A stretch of 64,000 nucleotides of DNA from Bacillus sp. E(2018) (lineage in GTDB: Bacteria > Bacillota > Bacilli > Bacillales > Fictibacillaceae), in NCBI RefSeq assembly GCF_005503015.1, contig NZ_SCOL01000001.1:558001-622000 (forward strand), given 5' to 3'. This document shows positions 45,350 to 53,320 of this stretch, piece after piece. The notes below the pieces were generated by a model that was not told the DNA's origin, ran no database searches, and saw only the letters and a program-made list of their open reading frames with translations. A program made the translations under genes and the position numbers. Each line of letters begins with the position of its first letter. The stretch's first letter is position 1.

Positions 45350-46780
45350 TTGAAAGTCATAATCATTGACCCGGGCCATGGAGGTAATGATCCTGGAGCG
45401 GTAAATAAAGAGCAATTAGAAAAAGTATATAATCTGGCAATCGCCAAAAAGATACAAGCTAATCTTCAAAATAATTATGAAGTGACGGTCATCATGACTC
45501 GAACAGGTGATACAACCGTATCATTAGAAGAAAGAACAAATGTAGCAAACAGCAAGAATGCAGAGCTGTTTGTGTCTATCCACCAAAACATCGGTGGAGG
45601 AGAAGGCTTTGAAACCTATGTGCACCAGCGAGCGGGTGCGGAAACGAAAAGGATACAAAACGTTTTACATGCATCAGTCGCAGCTGTCATGAATAAGTAC
45701 GGTGCGCGCGACAGAGGACAAAAACAGGCTGATTTTCATATCCTTCGTGAAACGAAAAAGTCTGCAGTCTTATTAGAAGTGCTTTTCATGGATAACGAGA
45801 AAAACTTGGCTCTTTTAAAAAGAGAAGATTTTCAAAATGAAGTGTCAATAGCGATTGCACAAGGAATCGCGCAAAGTCTATCTCTTCCCAAAAAACAGAT
45901 GCAGATCACACAAACACAAATCTTCAATGTAATCGCAGGCGCGTTTGAACAAAAAGAGAATGCGGTTGCTCGTGTTTCACTTCTAGCTAAACAAAACGTA
46001 ACAGCCTTTATCGATGAAGTAAAAAGCGGCAACAAAACGTATTATAGAGTTCAAGCTGGAGCTTTTCAGAATCGAGAATACGCAGAGAATTTTGCTAAAA
46101 AGATACGTTCAGAAGGGGTAGCAGATGCTTATGTGGTAGAGAAAAATACAAATGAGCCTCCTCCGGTTAAAGAGCCGCCACAACCAAGTCCAGAGCCACC
46201 CAAGCCAAGCCCAGAACCACCAAAACCAACACCCGAAACTCCAAAAGGACTGACGATAGGAGGTTCAACGCTATTAACAGCAGAAGAGATGGATCGATTT
46301 GTTAGGAAGGTCAATCCGAATGCGCCATCTGTAGCTGCTCTTTACGTTCAAATCGGACAAGTGTACGGGATAAGAGGGGATGTGGCATTCGCTCAGGCTA
46401 TTCAAGAAACAGGGTATTTCCGTTTTGAAGGCAATGTTAAGGCTTCCCAGAATAATTATGCCGGAATTGGTGCGACAGGCAAGAACGAATCAGCCGTGTT
46501 TAAGACTCCTCTAGAAGGGGTATTGGCACACATCCAGCACTTGTTTGCTTATACGTCTACACAGCCTCTGCCTTCCCAATATCCTCTTGTTGACCCTAGA
46601 TTCAAATATGTCCAAAGAGGCAGTGCCATGACATGGGCACAGCTGAACGGAAAATGGGCCATTCCGGGAACGACGTACAGTACTATGATATTGGATATTT
46701 ACAAAAAAATGCTAAACGAAGCTAAAATCCCGTTACAAACAAGAATGAATTCTTTAAATGCAATGCTGAATGAATTATAA
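45350..46780 (+). CDS. N-acetylmuramoyl-L-alanine amidase with SPOR and glucosaminidase domains
   Basis: A 476-residue bifunctional peptidoglycan hydrolase. Residues 1-175 are an Amidase_3 domain with IIDPGHGGNDPGA (zinc ligand H10), E24, SIHQN (H78) and the catalytic E143 in LLEVLFMDN. Residues about 200-262 are a SPOR domain (FNVIAGAF..YRVQAGAF). A proline-rich linker of repeated PSPEPPK follows. Residues about 305-470 are a FlgJ/LytG-type glucosaminidase domain with AQAIQETGYFRF. There is no signal peptide, which resembles CwlC, the mother-cell lysis amidase, and phage endolysins. Translation starts at TTG 45350 after AAGGTGA. Confidence 0.9.
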   Translation: MKVIIIDPGHGGNDPGAVNKEQLEKVYNLAIAKKIQANLQNNYEVTVIMTRTGDTTVSLEERTNVANSKNAELFVSIHQNIGGGEGFETYVHQRAGAETKRIQNVLHASVAAVMNKYGARDRGQKQADFHILRETKKSAVLLEVLFMDNEKNLALLKREDFQNEVSIAIAQGIAQSLSLPKKQMQITQTQIFNVIAGAFEQKENAVARVSLLAKQNVTAFIDEVKSGNKTYYRVQAGAFQNREYAENFAKKIRSEGVADAYVVEKNTNEPPPVKEPPQPSPEPPKPSPEPPKPTPETPKGLTIGGSTLLTAEEMDRFVRKVNPNAPSVAALYVQIGQVYGIRGDVAFAQAIQETGYFRFEGNVKASQNNYAGIGATGKNESAVFKTPLEGVLAHIQHLFAYTSTQPLPSQYPLVDPRFKYVQRGSAMTWAQLNGKWAIPGTTYSTMILDIYKKMLNEAKIPLQTRMNSLNAMLNEL

Positions 46781-46819
46781 AAACGTTGAATTCACGAGTG
46801 TTTTTTCATAAACAGTAAA

Positions 46820-46868
46820 AAATAAGGCTTCGCATGTAAATCATTTTCATGCGAAGTCCTTATTTATT
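46820..46868 (+). terminator. Rho-independent terminator after the amidase gene
   Basis: AATAAGGCTTCGCATG and CATGCGAAGTCCTTATT form a long stem with one mismatch, followed by TATTTG. Confidence 0.78.
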
Positions 46869-46902
46869 TGGATATGTGCGTAAACTTTGTTGCTTTTGGA
46901 AA

Positions 46903-46966
46903 TGTTGATTTCCGTTTCAGGCTGCTCACTTTCCACGGGGGCAGACGCTGAGTCACATTCGAACGT
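46903..46966. repeat. Dispersed palindromic repeat, copy D, truncated
   Basis: GTTGATTTCCGTTTCAGG continuing to CCACGGGGGCAGACGCTGAGTC is the reverse complement of the right third of copies A and B. The rest of the element is missing. The 290-base gap from 46781 to 47070 otherwise holds only the amidase terminator. Confidence 0.75.
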
Positions 46967-47070
46967 TTCACTGAATTTTGACATAGCTAAACTGTATTGA
47001 CTCTTAAAAGTAAGGAAGAATTAGCCAAAAAAGAGTGATCTGTAATAAGATAATAATGAGAGCAAAACGA

Positions 47071-47319
47071 TTAAGATTTACAGCTTGCGAAAAGGCCAGA
47101 CGAAAGTATTTTTTCTTTTAATTCTGTATTTGGTGGATCGCATATAATTTCAATGAAGTCATCAGGATAGATAGACAATGCGATAATACCGAGAAAGCTC
47201 TTTCCGTCAGCTGTTCGATCTCCTTTTTGTAGATAGACGGATTCTTTAAAACTGCCTGTTAGTTCAACGAGTTTAGCAGCACGTTCTGCATAAATAGGGC
47301 GAGTTGCTTTTACGATCAT
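47071..47319 (-). CDS. HPr/Crh-like protein lacking the catalytic histidine (with Ser46)
   Basis: An 82-residue HPr-fold protein. Aligning YAERAAKLVELTGSFKESVYL with the HPr segment HARPASLLVKEA..KSDVTL puts tyrosine at the place of His15. GKSFLGIIALSI matches the KSIMGVMSL region, so Ser46 and the hydrophobic patch around it are kept. It therefore cannot carry PTS phosphate in the usual way but could be a regulatory protein like Crh. AAAGGAGG lies seven bases before the ATG at 47319; an earlier in-frame start lacks a ribosome site. Its stop faces the gap after the amidase. Confidence 0.72.
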   Translation of the reverse strand: MIVKATRPIYAERAAKLVELTGSFKESVYLQKGDRTADGKSFLGIIALSIYPDDFIEIICDPPNTELKEKILSSGLFASCKS

Positions 47320-47410
47320 AATATAACCTCCTTTGCCAATCACACTATGTATGGATATGTGCATAAGAAGGAAAAATGCTTACTAAATGAAACTTTCACA
47401 TGGAGGAAAC

Positions 47411-48064
47411 ATGAAACTTACAAAAAAGTGGCTATATCTTACGTTATTGGTTGCTGGTTTAATCATTTTATTTCTCTGGATGCAAAAGAATTATAAGGGA
47501 TTTAGTCCTGAAGAATTTAGAAATTGGATCGTACAGTGGGGATGGATCGCACCTTTTATCTTTGTTGTTCTATATACAGTGAGGCCATTTGTGTTATTCC
47601 CATCTTCCATATTTGCCATTACAAGCGGTTTATCGTTTGGTTTTTATTGGGGATGTCTGTATACATATCTTGGATCACTAGGAGGAGGACTCCTAACGTA
47701 TTTCGCGATCAACCGCCTTGGCCGCTTTAAGAAAAATAAACAATGGAAAAACGAAAACTACGAAAAAGTACGAAATAAGATTGAAAGAGAAGGAATTCGT
47801 TTCGTCTTATTGTTGAGACTGCTTCCGGTATTGAATTTTGATCTCGTCAGTTACTTAACCTCCTTAACAAAGGTAAAGTTTAAAGACTATGCGATCGCTA
47901 CTGCAATAGGAATCATTCCTGGAACAATCGCTTATACGTATCTAGGTACATCTATGACGTCAGGAAGCAAAAAAGTCGTCTGGATCGGCACTACTCTTTT
48001 ATTTGTCCTGGTCGGTCTACCCATGATATTTAAGAAGAAGATGAAAGAAAAGGTAGGGTTGTAG
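47411..48064 (+). CDS. VTT-domain (TVP38/DedA-like) membrane protein
   Basis: A 217-residue membrane protein with about five hydrophobic segments. Family signatures are RPFVLFPSSIFAITSGLSFG, the GSLGGGLLTYFAINRLGR segment, and RLLPVLNFDLVSYLTSLTKV followed by GIIPGTIAYTYLG. VTT/DedA proteins include lipid scramblases and undecaprenyl-phosphate flippases; TVP38-type members are less well known. The ATG at 47411 follows GGAGG. It lies between two HPr-like genes on the opposite strand and converges on the second, three bases away. Confidence 0.88.
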   Translation: MKLTKKWLYLTLLVAGLIILFLWMQKNYKGFSPEEFRNWIVQWGWIAPFIFVVLYTVRPFVLFPSSIFAITSGLSFGFYWGCLYTYLGSLGGGLLTYFAINRLGRFKKNKQWKNENYEKVRNKIEREGIRFVLLLRLLPVLNFDLVSYLTSLTKVKFKDYAIATAIGIIPGTIAYTYLGTSMTSGSKKVVWIGTTLLFVLVGLPMIFKKKMKEKVGL

Positions 48065-48067
48065 AAC

Positions 48068-48331
48068 TTAAGAAGGTTGCTCTTGAGGTAAGATCAGATT
48101 CATGGCTGACTCAGCATCAGCACCTTCAACGATATAAAGAAAAGAATCTCCTTCTTTTAACGTTAAAAAGAATGCTACGAGCTGTGATAACCCTGTGGCA
48201 TGAATGGTAATACCGTCTTTACTTAGAAACAGCTGGCTGTTAAGTCTCTTAGCAGAATGCATAATCTCGATGGCTTTACTTATTGTATATTTAGCGGTAA
48301 CGATCACTTTTTGTGAGCAGATTTGCTTCAT
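48068..48331 (-). CDS. Second degenerate HPr-like protein
   Basis: An 87-residue protein with HPr-like order of strands and helices: VIVTAKYTISKAIEIMHSA, NSQLFLSKDGITIHATG, LSQLVAFFLTLKEGDSFLYIVEGADAE (split here in three parts). The alignment puts threonine at the place of His15, and Ser46 is not kept. The final EGADAESAMNLI matches the HPr C-terminal helix start. AGGAGG lies nine bases before the ATG at 48331. The assignment rests on pattern only and is less sure than for the 47071-47319 protein. Confidence 0.55.
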   Translation of the reverse strand: MKQICSQKVIVTAKYTISKAIEIMHSAKRLNSQLFLSKDGITIHATGLSQLVAFFLTLKEGDSFLYIVEGADAESAMNLILPQEQPS

Positions 48332-48552
48332 GATCTTAAGCCTCCTGTATGAGATGATTGCTGATATATTTCCCATAAGTTGAGAGGCCGAAACAAGGTC
48401 TTTAGTCCCGATGTGCAAAGTGATGGAAAATCTGTAGTGCTTTGGAATAAAGAAGGGTACATTTAAACGATATATTTTGCTGAATGAAAAGAGGGGCTGT
48501 AGATACAAAGTGGTAGAAAGGAGACAGAAACAAGAAATTAGGGGGAGTTTGA

Positions 48553-49014
48553 TTGAGAAGTTCACTAAAAGTATTCGTTATGATTGTTTTCCTTTTTAAT
48601 CTGTCACAAACTTGTGTGTTTGCCTCATCAAAGGTCGTTGCTGAAAACAAGGCAGGTGGTTTCTACTACAACATAAAAGCAGATGGAGGAACATTGACTT
48701 GGAGTATTGGAGACGGGAAAAAACAGAGTGAGCTTCAGGAAGATAAAAAGAATCAAAGAGAGTTAGATCAATTTAGGAACGCAGTGAATGAGATGAATGT
48801 ACAAAAAATTTCATTGATGATCTATAGTTTATATTTCCTCATTATTGGAATCGTGGGATTCATCTTATATAAGAAGGTTTGGAAAAAAAGAAAAGAACTA
48901 TTGACGATTGTTGCAATGTTCGCTGTATATGCCGTATATAAGTGCTACATGGCTTATGAATTTTTTGTAGAAGCTCGATGGGATGCAAAGCATTATCTTG
49001 CAGTTCTGGCGTAA
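48553..49014 (+). CDS. Unknown exported membrane protein (153 residues)
   Basis: Translation starts at TTG 48553, five bases after GGGGGAG. The product has a signal peptide (SSLKVFVMIVFLFNLSQTCV, cleavage likely near FASS), an outside domain of about 70 residues rich in charge (GGTLTWSIGDGKKQSELQED), and two C-terminal membrane segments (about residues 94-112 and 117-136) divided by a short basic loop KKVWKKRKE. I do not recognise the family. A convergent terminator separates it from the RND pump. Confidence 0.7.
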   Translation: MRSSLKVFVMIVFLFNLSQTCVFASSKVVAENKAGGFYYNIKADGGTLTWSIGDGKKQSELQEDKKNQRELDQFRNAVNEMNVQKISLMIYSLYFLIIGIVGFILYKKVWKKRKELLTIVAMFAVYAVYKCYMAYEFFVEARWDAKHYLAVLA

Positions 49015-49046
49015 AGACATAGTGAGTTGAATAAGTGTAATAAACA

Positions 49047-49098
49047 AAAAAGAGTACAGCCGGCATATGAAACCGGGCTGTACTCTTACTTTTTTATG
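49047..49098. terminator. Bidirectional terminator between the unknown gene and swrC
   Basis: AAGAGTACAGCC and GGCTGTACTCTT form a 12-bp stem around 13 bases. AAAAAA lies before it and ACTTTTTT after it, so both convergent genes can use it. Its end overlaps the last codons of the pump gene. Confidence 0.8.
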
Positions 49099-52000
49099 CA
49101 TTTAATTTTGCTTTTTCACGTTTCGCCTGTCTTCTGAAGAATAATTCATATAGAACAGGTACGATGATTAATGTTAATAGCGTAGAAGTCGTAAGACCAC
49201 CGATTACAACGATCGCTAATCCTTTAGAGATCAGCGTTCCTGACGACGTTGTTAATGCAAGCGGGATTAGTGCTGCAATTGTCGCGAATGCTGTCATTAA
49301 TATCGGGCGTAAGCGAGTTTTACCAGCTTCTAATAGCGCCTCGCGAACTGGCATACCTTTAATCTCACGGTTTTGTCCGATGCGGTCTACTAATACGATC
49401 GCATTTGTTGTAACGATACCGATCAACATGAGAATTCCGATCATCGCACTTACAGACAATGGTTCGTTGATCAAGTATAATCCTCCGATTGCTCCAACAG
49501 GAACGAATATGAGGGAAGAAAGGATGATGAATGGAATACGAGCTCGACCAAATGTAATCAACATCGTTAAGTAAACGAGACCGATCGCAACTAGCATCGC
49601 AAGGCCAAGATCTTTGAACGTATCCATTGTTTCTTCGCTTCCTCCACCACCTTCTGTTGATACAGAAGAAGGAAGGTCTACATTATCTTCAACGCCTTTA
49701 ATAACGTCTTGTGTTACTTTTTGTACGTTGTCGCCTTTTACTTGAGCAGAGACTTGTGCATAAATTTTACCATCAAGCTTTTGGATTCCGGTTACAGTGT
49801 CTTTCTCTGTTACCTCAGCAACGTCTGAGATTTTAACTGGACCAGTAGAACCGAATACAGTCAGATCTTTGATTTCATCTAGAGATTTAACTGATTCGTC
49901 ATATTCAACTTTTACATTCTTTTGATCGCCGTCTAATGTAAGTTCTCCTACCTCAACAGGTTTTGTTACATCTGAGACAGCTCCTAGAATAGCGAATCCT
50001 GACACGCCTTTTTCAGCTGCTTTTTCGGTATCAATGTCAACAGCCCATTGTTTTTGTGTATCTTTGAAGTTGTTGGATACATACTTGATCGAATCAATCG
50101 TCTTCATGTACTCTTCAACTTCACTTGCAGCTTTTTGAAGGTCATCTAAGTTGTTTGAATACAGATCGATATTAACTTCGTTATTAGCTGGAGGCCCACC
50201 GCTTGAAACTTCCTGCAAGCTGATTACGGTTCCTTCTGCTTTTTCGTCTGTGATCTCTTTAATACCTTTTTCTAGCTCTTTTAGTTCTGTGTCAATGTTT
50301 GCTTCTTTTTTGAGGTTAACAAAATAGTTAGCAACATTTTGACGCTTAAGACCGGTTTGGAAATCACGAGATCCAATACCAGCTGTTACATCTTCAATCG
50401 TACCGCGCTTAGAGAGGTAGTCTTCAACTTCTAAAGACACTTCGTTCGTCTTTGTTACGTTTGTACTTGCAGGTAATTCAACGTTAATCGTTAATGTTTT
50501 CTGCTCTTCATTCGGTAGGAAGACCATTCCAAGTTTTGTTGCAAGGAAGAAAGATCCGCCTAAAAGAATGAATGAAGTGAAAAGAACTAGAATTTTATGA
50601 TTCAATGATGCTTTGATCAGTTTTTCATAACCACGCTGCAAAGGACCATCGTTCTTTTCAGGTTTTACGGTTTTAAATGCATATTTTGCTAGGATAGGTA
50701 CGATCGTAACAGCAACGATCAGTGAAGCTAATAATGCGAATACAACCGTTAATGCAAATGGTAAGAAGAACTCACCTGTGATACCGCCGACTAGACCAAG
50801 TGGTAAGAAAACAACGACGGTTGTAATCGTAGAAGATACGATCGCTTTTAAAATTTCGCGTGTAGAGTCAATGATTAACTCATCACGGTCGTAGTCACCA
50901 TCTGTTTTACGGATTCTTCTAAAGATATTCTCGATAACTACGATACTATCATCTACAACACGTCCGACTGCTACTGCCATTCCACCGAGTGTCATGATAT
51001 TTAAAGTAATATCAAGACGGTCTAAGAAAATCGCGGACACGAGTAGTGAAAGCGGGATTGAGATGATGGCGATGATGGTTGCTCTGAAGTTTCTAAGGAA
51101 TATCAGCACGGCTAGAGAAGCGAACAATGCTCCAAATAATCCTTCTTTAACTAGCGTGTTTACAGAGTCTTTAATTCCTTCTGCTTGACCGAAACCAATC
51201 GCATAGTCTAACTTATCATCGTATTTATTTTTGTTCAGTACTTCTAAAACTTTGTCAGCAACTTCGACCGTATTTGCATCTTGTTTCTTTGTTACGGCCA
51301 TAGAGAGTGAAGCTTTTTGGTTATATCTTGTAATTTCACTAACATCATCTGTTTCTTTAACTTCAGCAAGATCACCAAGCTTTAAGCTTGCTGGTCCCTG
51401 AGGTGCTTGTGCTCCACCAGGTGCTCCGCCTCCAGCTCCGGGTTGAGTTGCTTCACCAGGAGCACTTCCACCAGGTCCCCCAGGGGACTGCGCAGGTGCG
51501 CCTTGACTTGAAGAGATGGTAATCTCTTTAAGCTCTGCAACTGTATCAACTACTTCTTCAACACGAACGGGGACTGTAATCGAGTCATCGGTTACGGTAC
51601 CAGCAGGGAAAGAGAGGTCACGGCTGTTGATTGCTTCTTTAACAGCGTTTAAGGTGATGCCAGCTTCTTTTGCTTTTTCTTTATCAAGTGTGATCGAGAC
51701 GAATGTTTCTTTAACACCACCTACAGATACGTTGTTCACACCTTGAATCTTTTTAAGTTCTGGAACTAATTCGTCATTCACAAATGCTTGGATGTTTTCT
51801 CCTTCTTTTTCAGGGAATAGAGAAATATTGTAGATAGGAATCGTTCCAAATGAGAAACGGCTTACTTCTGGTTCTACATCTTCAGGAAGATCCGTTTCTG
51901 AGATGATGGATTTGACTTGATCTTCTACCTCATCCATGTTTGCGGTAAAAGGAAAATCCATACTAATGATAGAGATACTTTCGTTTGAAGAACTTTTAAC

Positions 52001-52240
52001 GGTTTTTACATCCTCAACTTGCTTCAATTGGGTTTCAAGTTTATCCGTTACTTGCTCATTCACATCTTCAGGAGATGCTCCTGGATAAACGGTTTGAACG
52101 GTAAGCTGTGGAAACTCAACGTTTGGGAGCAGATCCACTTTTAAGTTCGTGAATGAGAAGACTCCACCAACAATGAGTAAAAATGAAAAGATGAATATTG
52201 CTACTGGATTTTTTAAACTAAATCGTGTTAACCAGTTCAT
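49094..52240 (-). CDS. swrC: RND efflux pump, SwrC/YerP type
   Basis: A 1048-residue RND-family transporter with the internal duplication of AcrB: TM1 near residue 10 (FIFSFLLIVGGVFSF), TM2-6 about 345-545, TM7 near 565 and TM8-12 about 895-1035. The proton-relay aspartate pair is in VGRVVDDSIVVIENIF near residue 428. In B. subtilis SwrC exports surfactin and is needed for swarming. An odd feature is a Gly/Pro/Ala-rich insertion at about residues 241-283. Gram-positive pumps of this class have no outer-membrane partner, and no adaptor gene lies nearby. The divergent PadR gene probably controls it. Confidence 0.92.
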   Translation of the reverse strand: MNWLTRFSLKNPVAIFIFSFLLIVGGVFSFTNLKVDLLPNVEFPQLTVQTVYPGASPEDVNEQVTDKLETQLKQVEDVKTVKSSSNESISIISMDFPFTANMDEVEDQVKSIISETDLPEDVEPEVSRFSFGTIPIYNISLFPEKEGENIQAFVNDELVPELKKIQGVNNVSVGGVKETFVSITLDKEKAKEAGITLNAVKEAINSRDLSFPAGTVTDDSITVPVRVEEVVDTVAELKEITISSSQGAPAQSPGGPGGSAPGEATQPGAGGGAPGGAQAPQGPASLKLGDLAEVKETDDVSEITRYNQKASLSMAVTKKQDANTVEVADKVLEVLNKNKYDDKLDYAIGFGQAEGIKDSVNTLVKEGLFGALFASLAVLIFLRNFRATIIAIISIPLSLLVSAIFLDRLDITLNIMTLGGMAVAVGRVVDDSIVVIENIFRRIRKTDGDYDRDELIIDSTREILKAIVSSTITTVVVFLPLGLVGGITGEFFLPFALTVVFALLASLIVAVTIVPILAKYAFKTVKPEKNDGPLQRGYEKLIKASLNHKILVLFTSFILLGGSFFLATKLGMVFLPNEEQKTLTINVELPASTNVTKTNEVSLEVEDYLSKRGTIEDVTAGIGSRDFQTGLKRQNVANYFVNLKKEANIDTELKELEKGIKEITDEKAEGTVISLQEVSSGGPPANNEVNIDLYSNNLDDLQKAASEVEEYMKTIDSIKYVSNNFKDTQKQWAVDIDTEKAAEKGVSGFAILGAVSDVTKPVEVGELTLDGDQKNVKVEYDESVKSLDEIKDLTVFGSTGPVKISDVAEVTEKDTVTGIQKLDGKIYAQVSAQVKGDNVQKVTQDVIKGVEDNVDLPSSVSTEGGGGSEETMDTFKDLGLAMLVAIGLVYLTMLITFGRARIPFIILSSLIFVPVGAIGGLYLINEPLSVSAMIGILMLIGIVTTNAIVLVDRIGQNREIKGMPVREALLEAGKTRLRPILMTAFATIAALIPLALTTSSGTLISKGLAIVVIGGLTTSTLLTLIIVPVLYELFFRRQAKREKAKLNA

Positions 52241-52271
52241 TGTTTCCTCTCCTACGTATGTTTTTATTTTT

Positions 52272-52293
52272 CATATGTGTATTTTCACATATG
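52272..52293. promoter_or_regulatory. PadR-type operator between swrC and padR
   Basis: CATATGTG and CACATATG form a perfect 22-bp palindrome around TATTTT, containing the ATGT-N-ACAT pattern of PadR operators. On the - strand it lies just downstream of a likely promoter (TTGATA, then ATTATA or TATATT 16-18 bases later), where a bound repressor would block swrC transcription. Confidence 0.7.
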
Positions 52294-52404
52294 TTTATAT
52301 ATAATATAATAGCTGTATAAGATTTATATCAAGTATTAAGAATAAAATATTTGTGAAAAATGTGTTACAATGCAAAGCAGAACAGAAAGAAAGAAGGGTA
52401 TCAA

Positions 52405-52950
52405 ATGGCGTTAAGGTATGCGCTGTTAGGTTTATTGGCGAAAAATGAAGCAACAGGTTACGAGCTAACACAGCAATTTAAAGAAACAGTTATTCATTTT
52501 TGGACAGCCCATCACACGCAGATCTATAGAGAACTCTTAAAGATGGAAGAAGAAGGACTCACACAATCAAAGACCGTACAGCAGAGTGATTATCCTGATA
52601 AGAAGATATATGCGATCACGGACAAAGGTTTTGAACAGCTGCTTGAGTGGATGCTGAATAAACCGGTAAATGCACCAAAGCTGAAAGACGATTTGTTATT
52701 AAGGGTATCCATGTTTCATTTTATCCCGACAGACAAAGCGATTGCTTTTTTAGAAAAGAGTAAAGAACACCATCAAATGGGACTGATGATGACGAAAAAA
52801 TGGCAAGAAGAGCACTTTCCAAAAGGAACGTATGGAAAAAACGAACTTGGTGAGTTTTTAACAAGTGAATACGGCATTCGATATATGGAAAGCTGGTTAT
52901 CATGGTGTAACTGGGCGATTAAAGTGCTAAAGAAGAAAGGTGAGTCATAA
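52405..52950 (+). CDS. PadR-family regulator
   Basis: A 181-residue protein with the PadR winged helix at the N-terminus (ALRYALLGLLAKNEATGYEL, FWTAHHTQIYRELLKMEEEG, DKKIYAITDKGFEQLLEW) and a helical Vir_act_alpha_C dimerisation region. The ATG at 52405 follows AGAAGGG. Position divergent from swrC with a palindrome between them suggests that it represses the pump and responds to an exported or phenolic compound. The ligand is unknown. Confidence 0.88.
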   Translation: MALRYALLGLLAKNEATGYELTQQFKETVIHFWTAHHTQIYRELLKMEEEGLTQSKTVQQSDYPDKKIYAITDKGFEQLLEWMLNKPVNAPKLKDDLLLRVSMFHFIPTDKAIAFLEKSKEHHQMGLMMTKKWQEEHFPKGTYGKNELGEFLTSEYGIRYMESWLSWCNWAIKVLKKKGES

Positions 52951-52956
52951 AACAGT

Positions 52957-53295
52957 ATGGAAATTGTATTTACAGATGCAGCATTAACCCGATTGGAAAA
53001 GAAGGTACAGGGAAAAGAAGGGTACCTGAAGCTCAAACATGATACAGAAGGCTGTGGCTGCGTTGTGAGCGGTGTAGCTGCCCTTGTTCTCGTCGATCAA
53101 ACAGAGGAGAACGATACCAAAATTGAGACGAATGGTCCAGATCTATTCATGGAATACAATACGGCTGTATTCTTTGCTGAAAAGATGACCATTGATGCAC
53201 CACCAGGCAACCATTTTTCATTAAAAAGCCCTGGTGAGATGCTGAATCCTTCAATGAAATATTATGATAGAACGAAACAAAACACGGGCATGTAA
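52957..53295 (+). CDS. yqkB: HesB/IscA-like protein YqkB
   Basis: A 112-residue protein of the Fe-S biogenesis (HesB-like) fold. TEGCGCVVSGVAALVLV has the CGC pair of the YqkB group; the C-terminal cysteine pair of true A-type carriers is missing. It begins 7 bases after the PadR gene, and the likely ribosome site is the AAAGGTGAG inside the end of that gene. Its role in Fe-S transfer is not established. Confidence 0.8.
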   Translation: MEIVFTDAALTRLEKKVQGKEGYLKLKHDTEGCGCVVSGVAALVLVDQTEENDTKIETNGPDLFMEYNTAVFFAEKMTIDAPPGNHFSLKSPGEMLNPSMKYYDRTKQNTGM

Positions 53296-53320
53296 GAAGC
53301 CCGTGTTTTGTTTTTTAAGG
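53279..53320. terminator. Bidirectional terminator between yqkB and the HMG-CoA lyase gene
   Basis: AAACACGGGC and GCCCGTGTTT form a 10-bp stem around ATGTAAGAA, followed by TGTTTTTTAA. It includes the yqkB stop codon and touches the end of the convergent lyase gene. Confidence 0.82.

Noticed and set aside
45350..46780. Prophage remnant around the peptidoglycan hydrolase
   Set aside because: No holin, tail, capsid or integrase genes occur on either side; neighbours are a metal transporter and HPr-like genes.
48332..48565. A 78-residue N-terminal extension of the second HPr-like protein
   Set aside because: The extension lacks a ribosome site and family similarity, and the ATG at 48331 has AGGAGG at the right distance.
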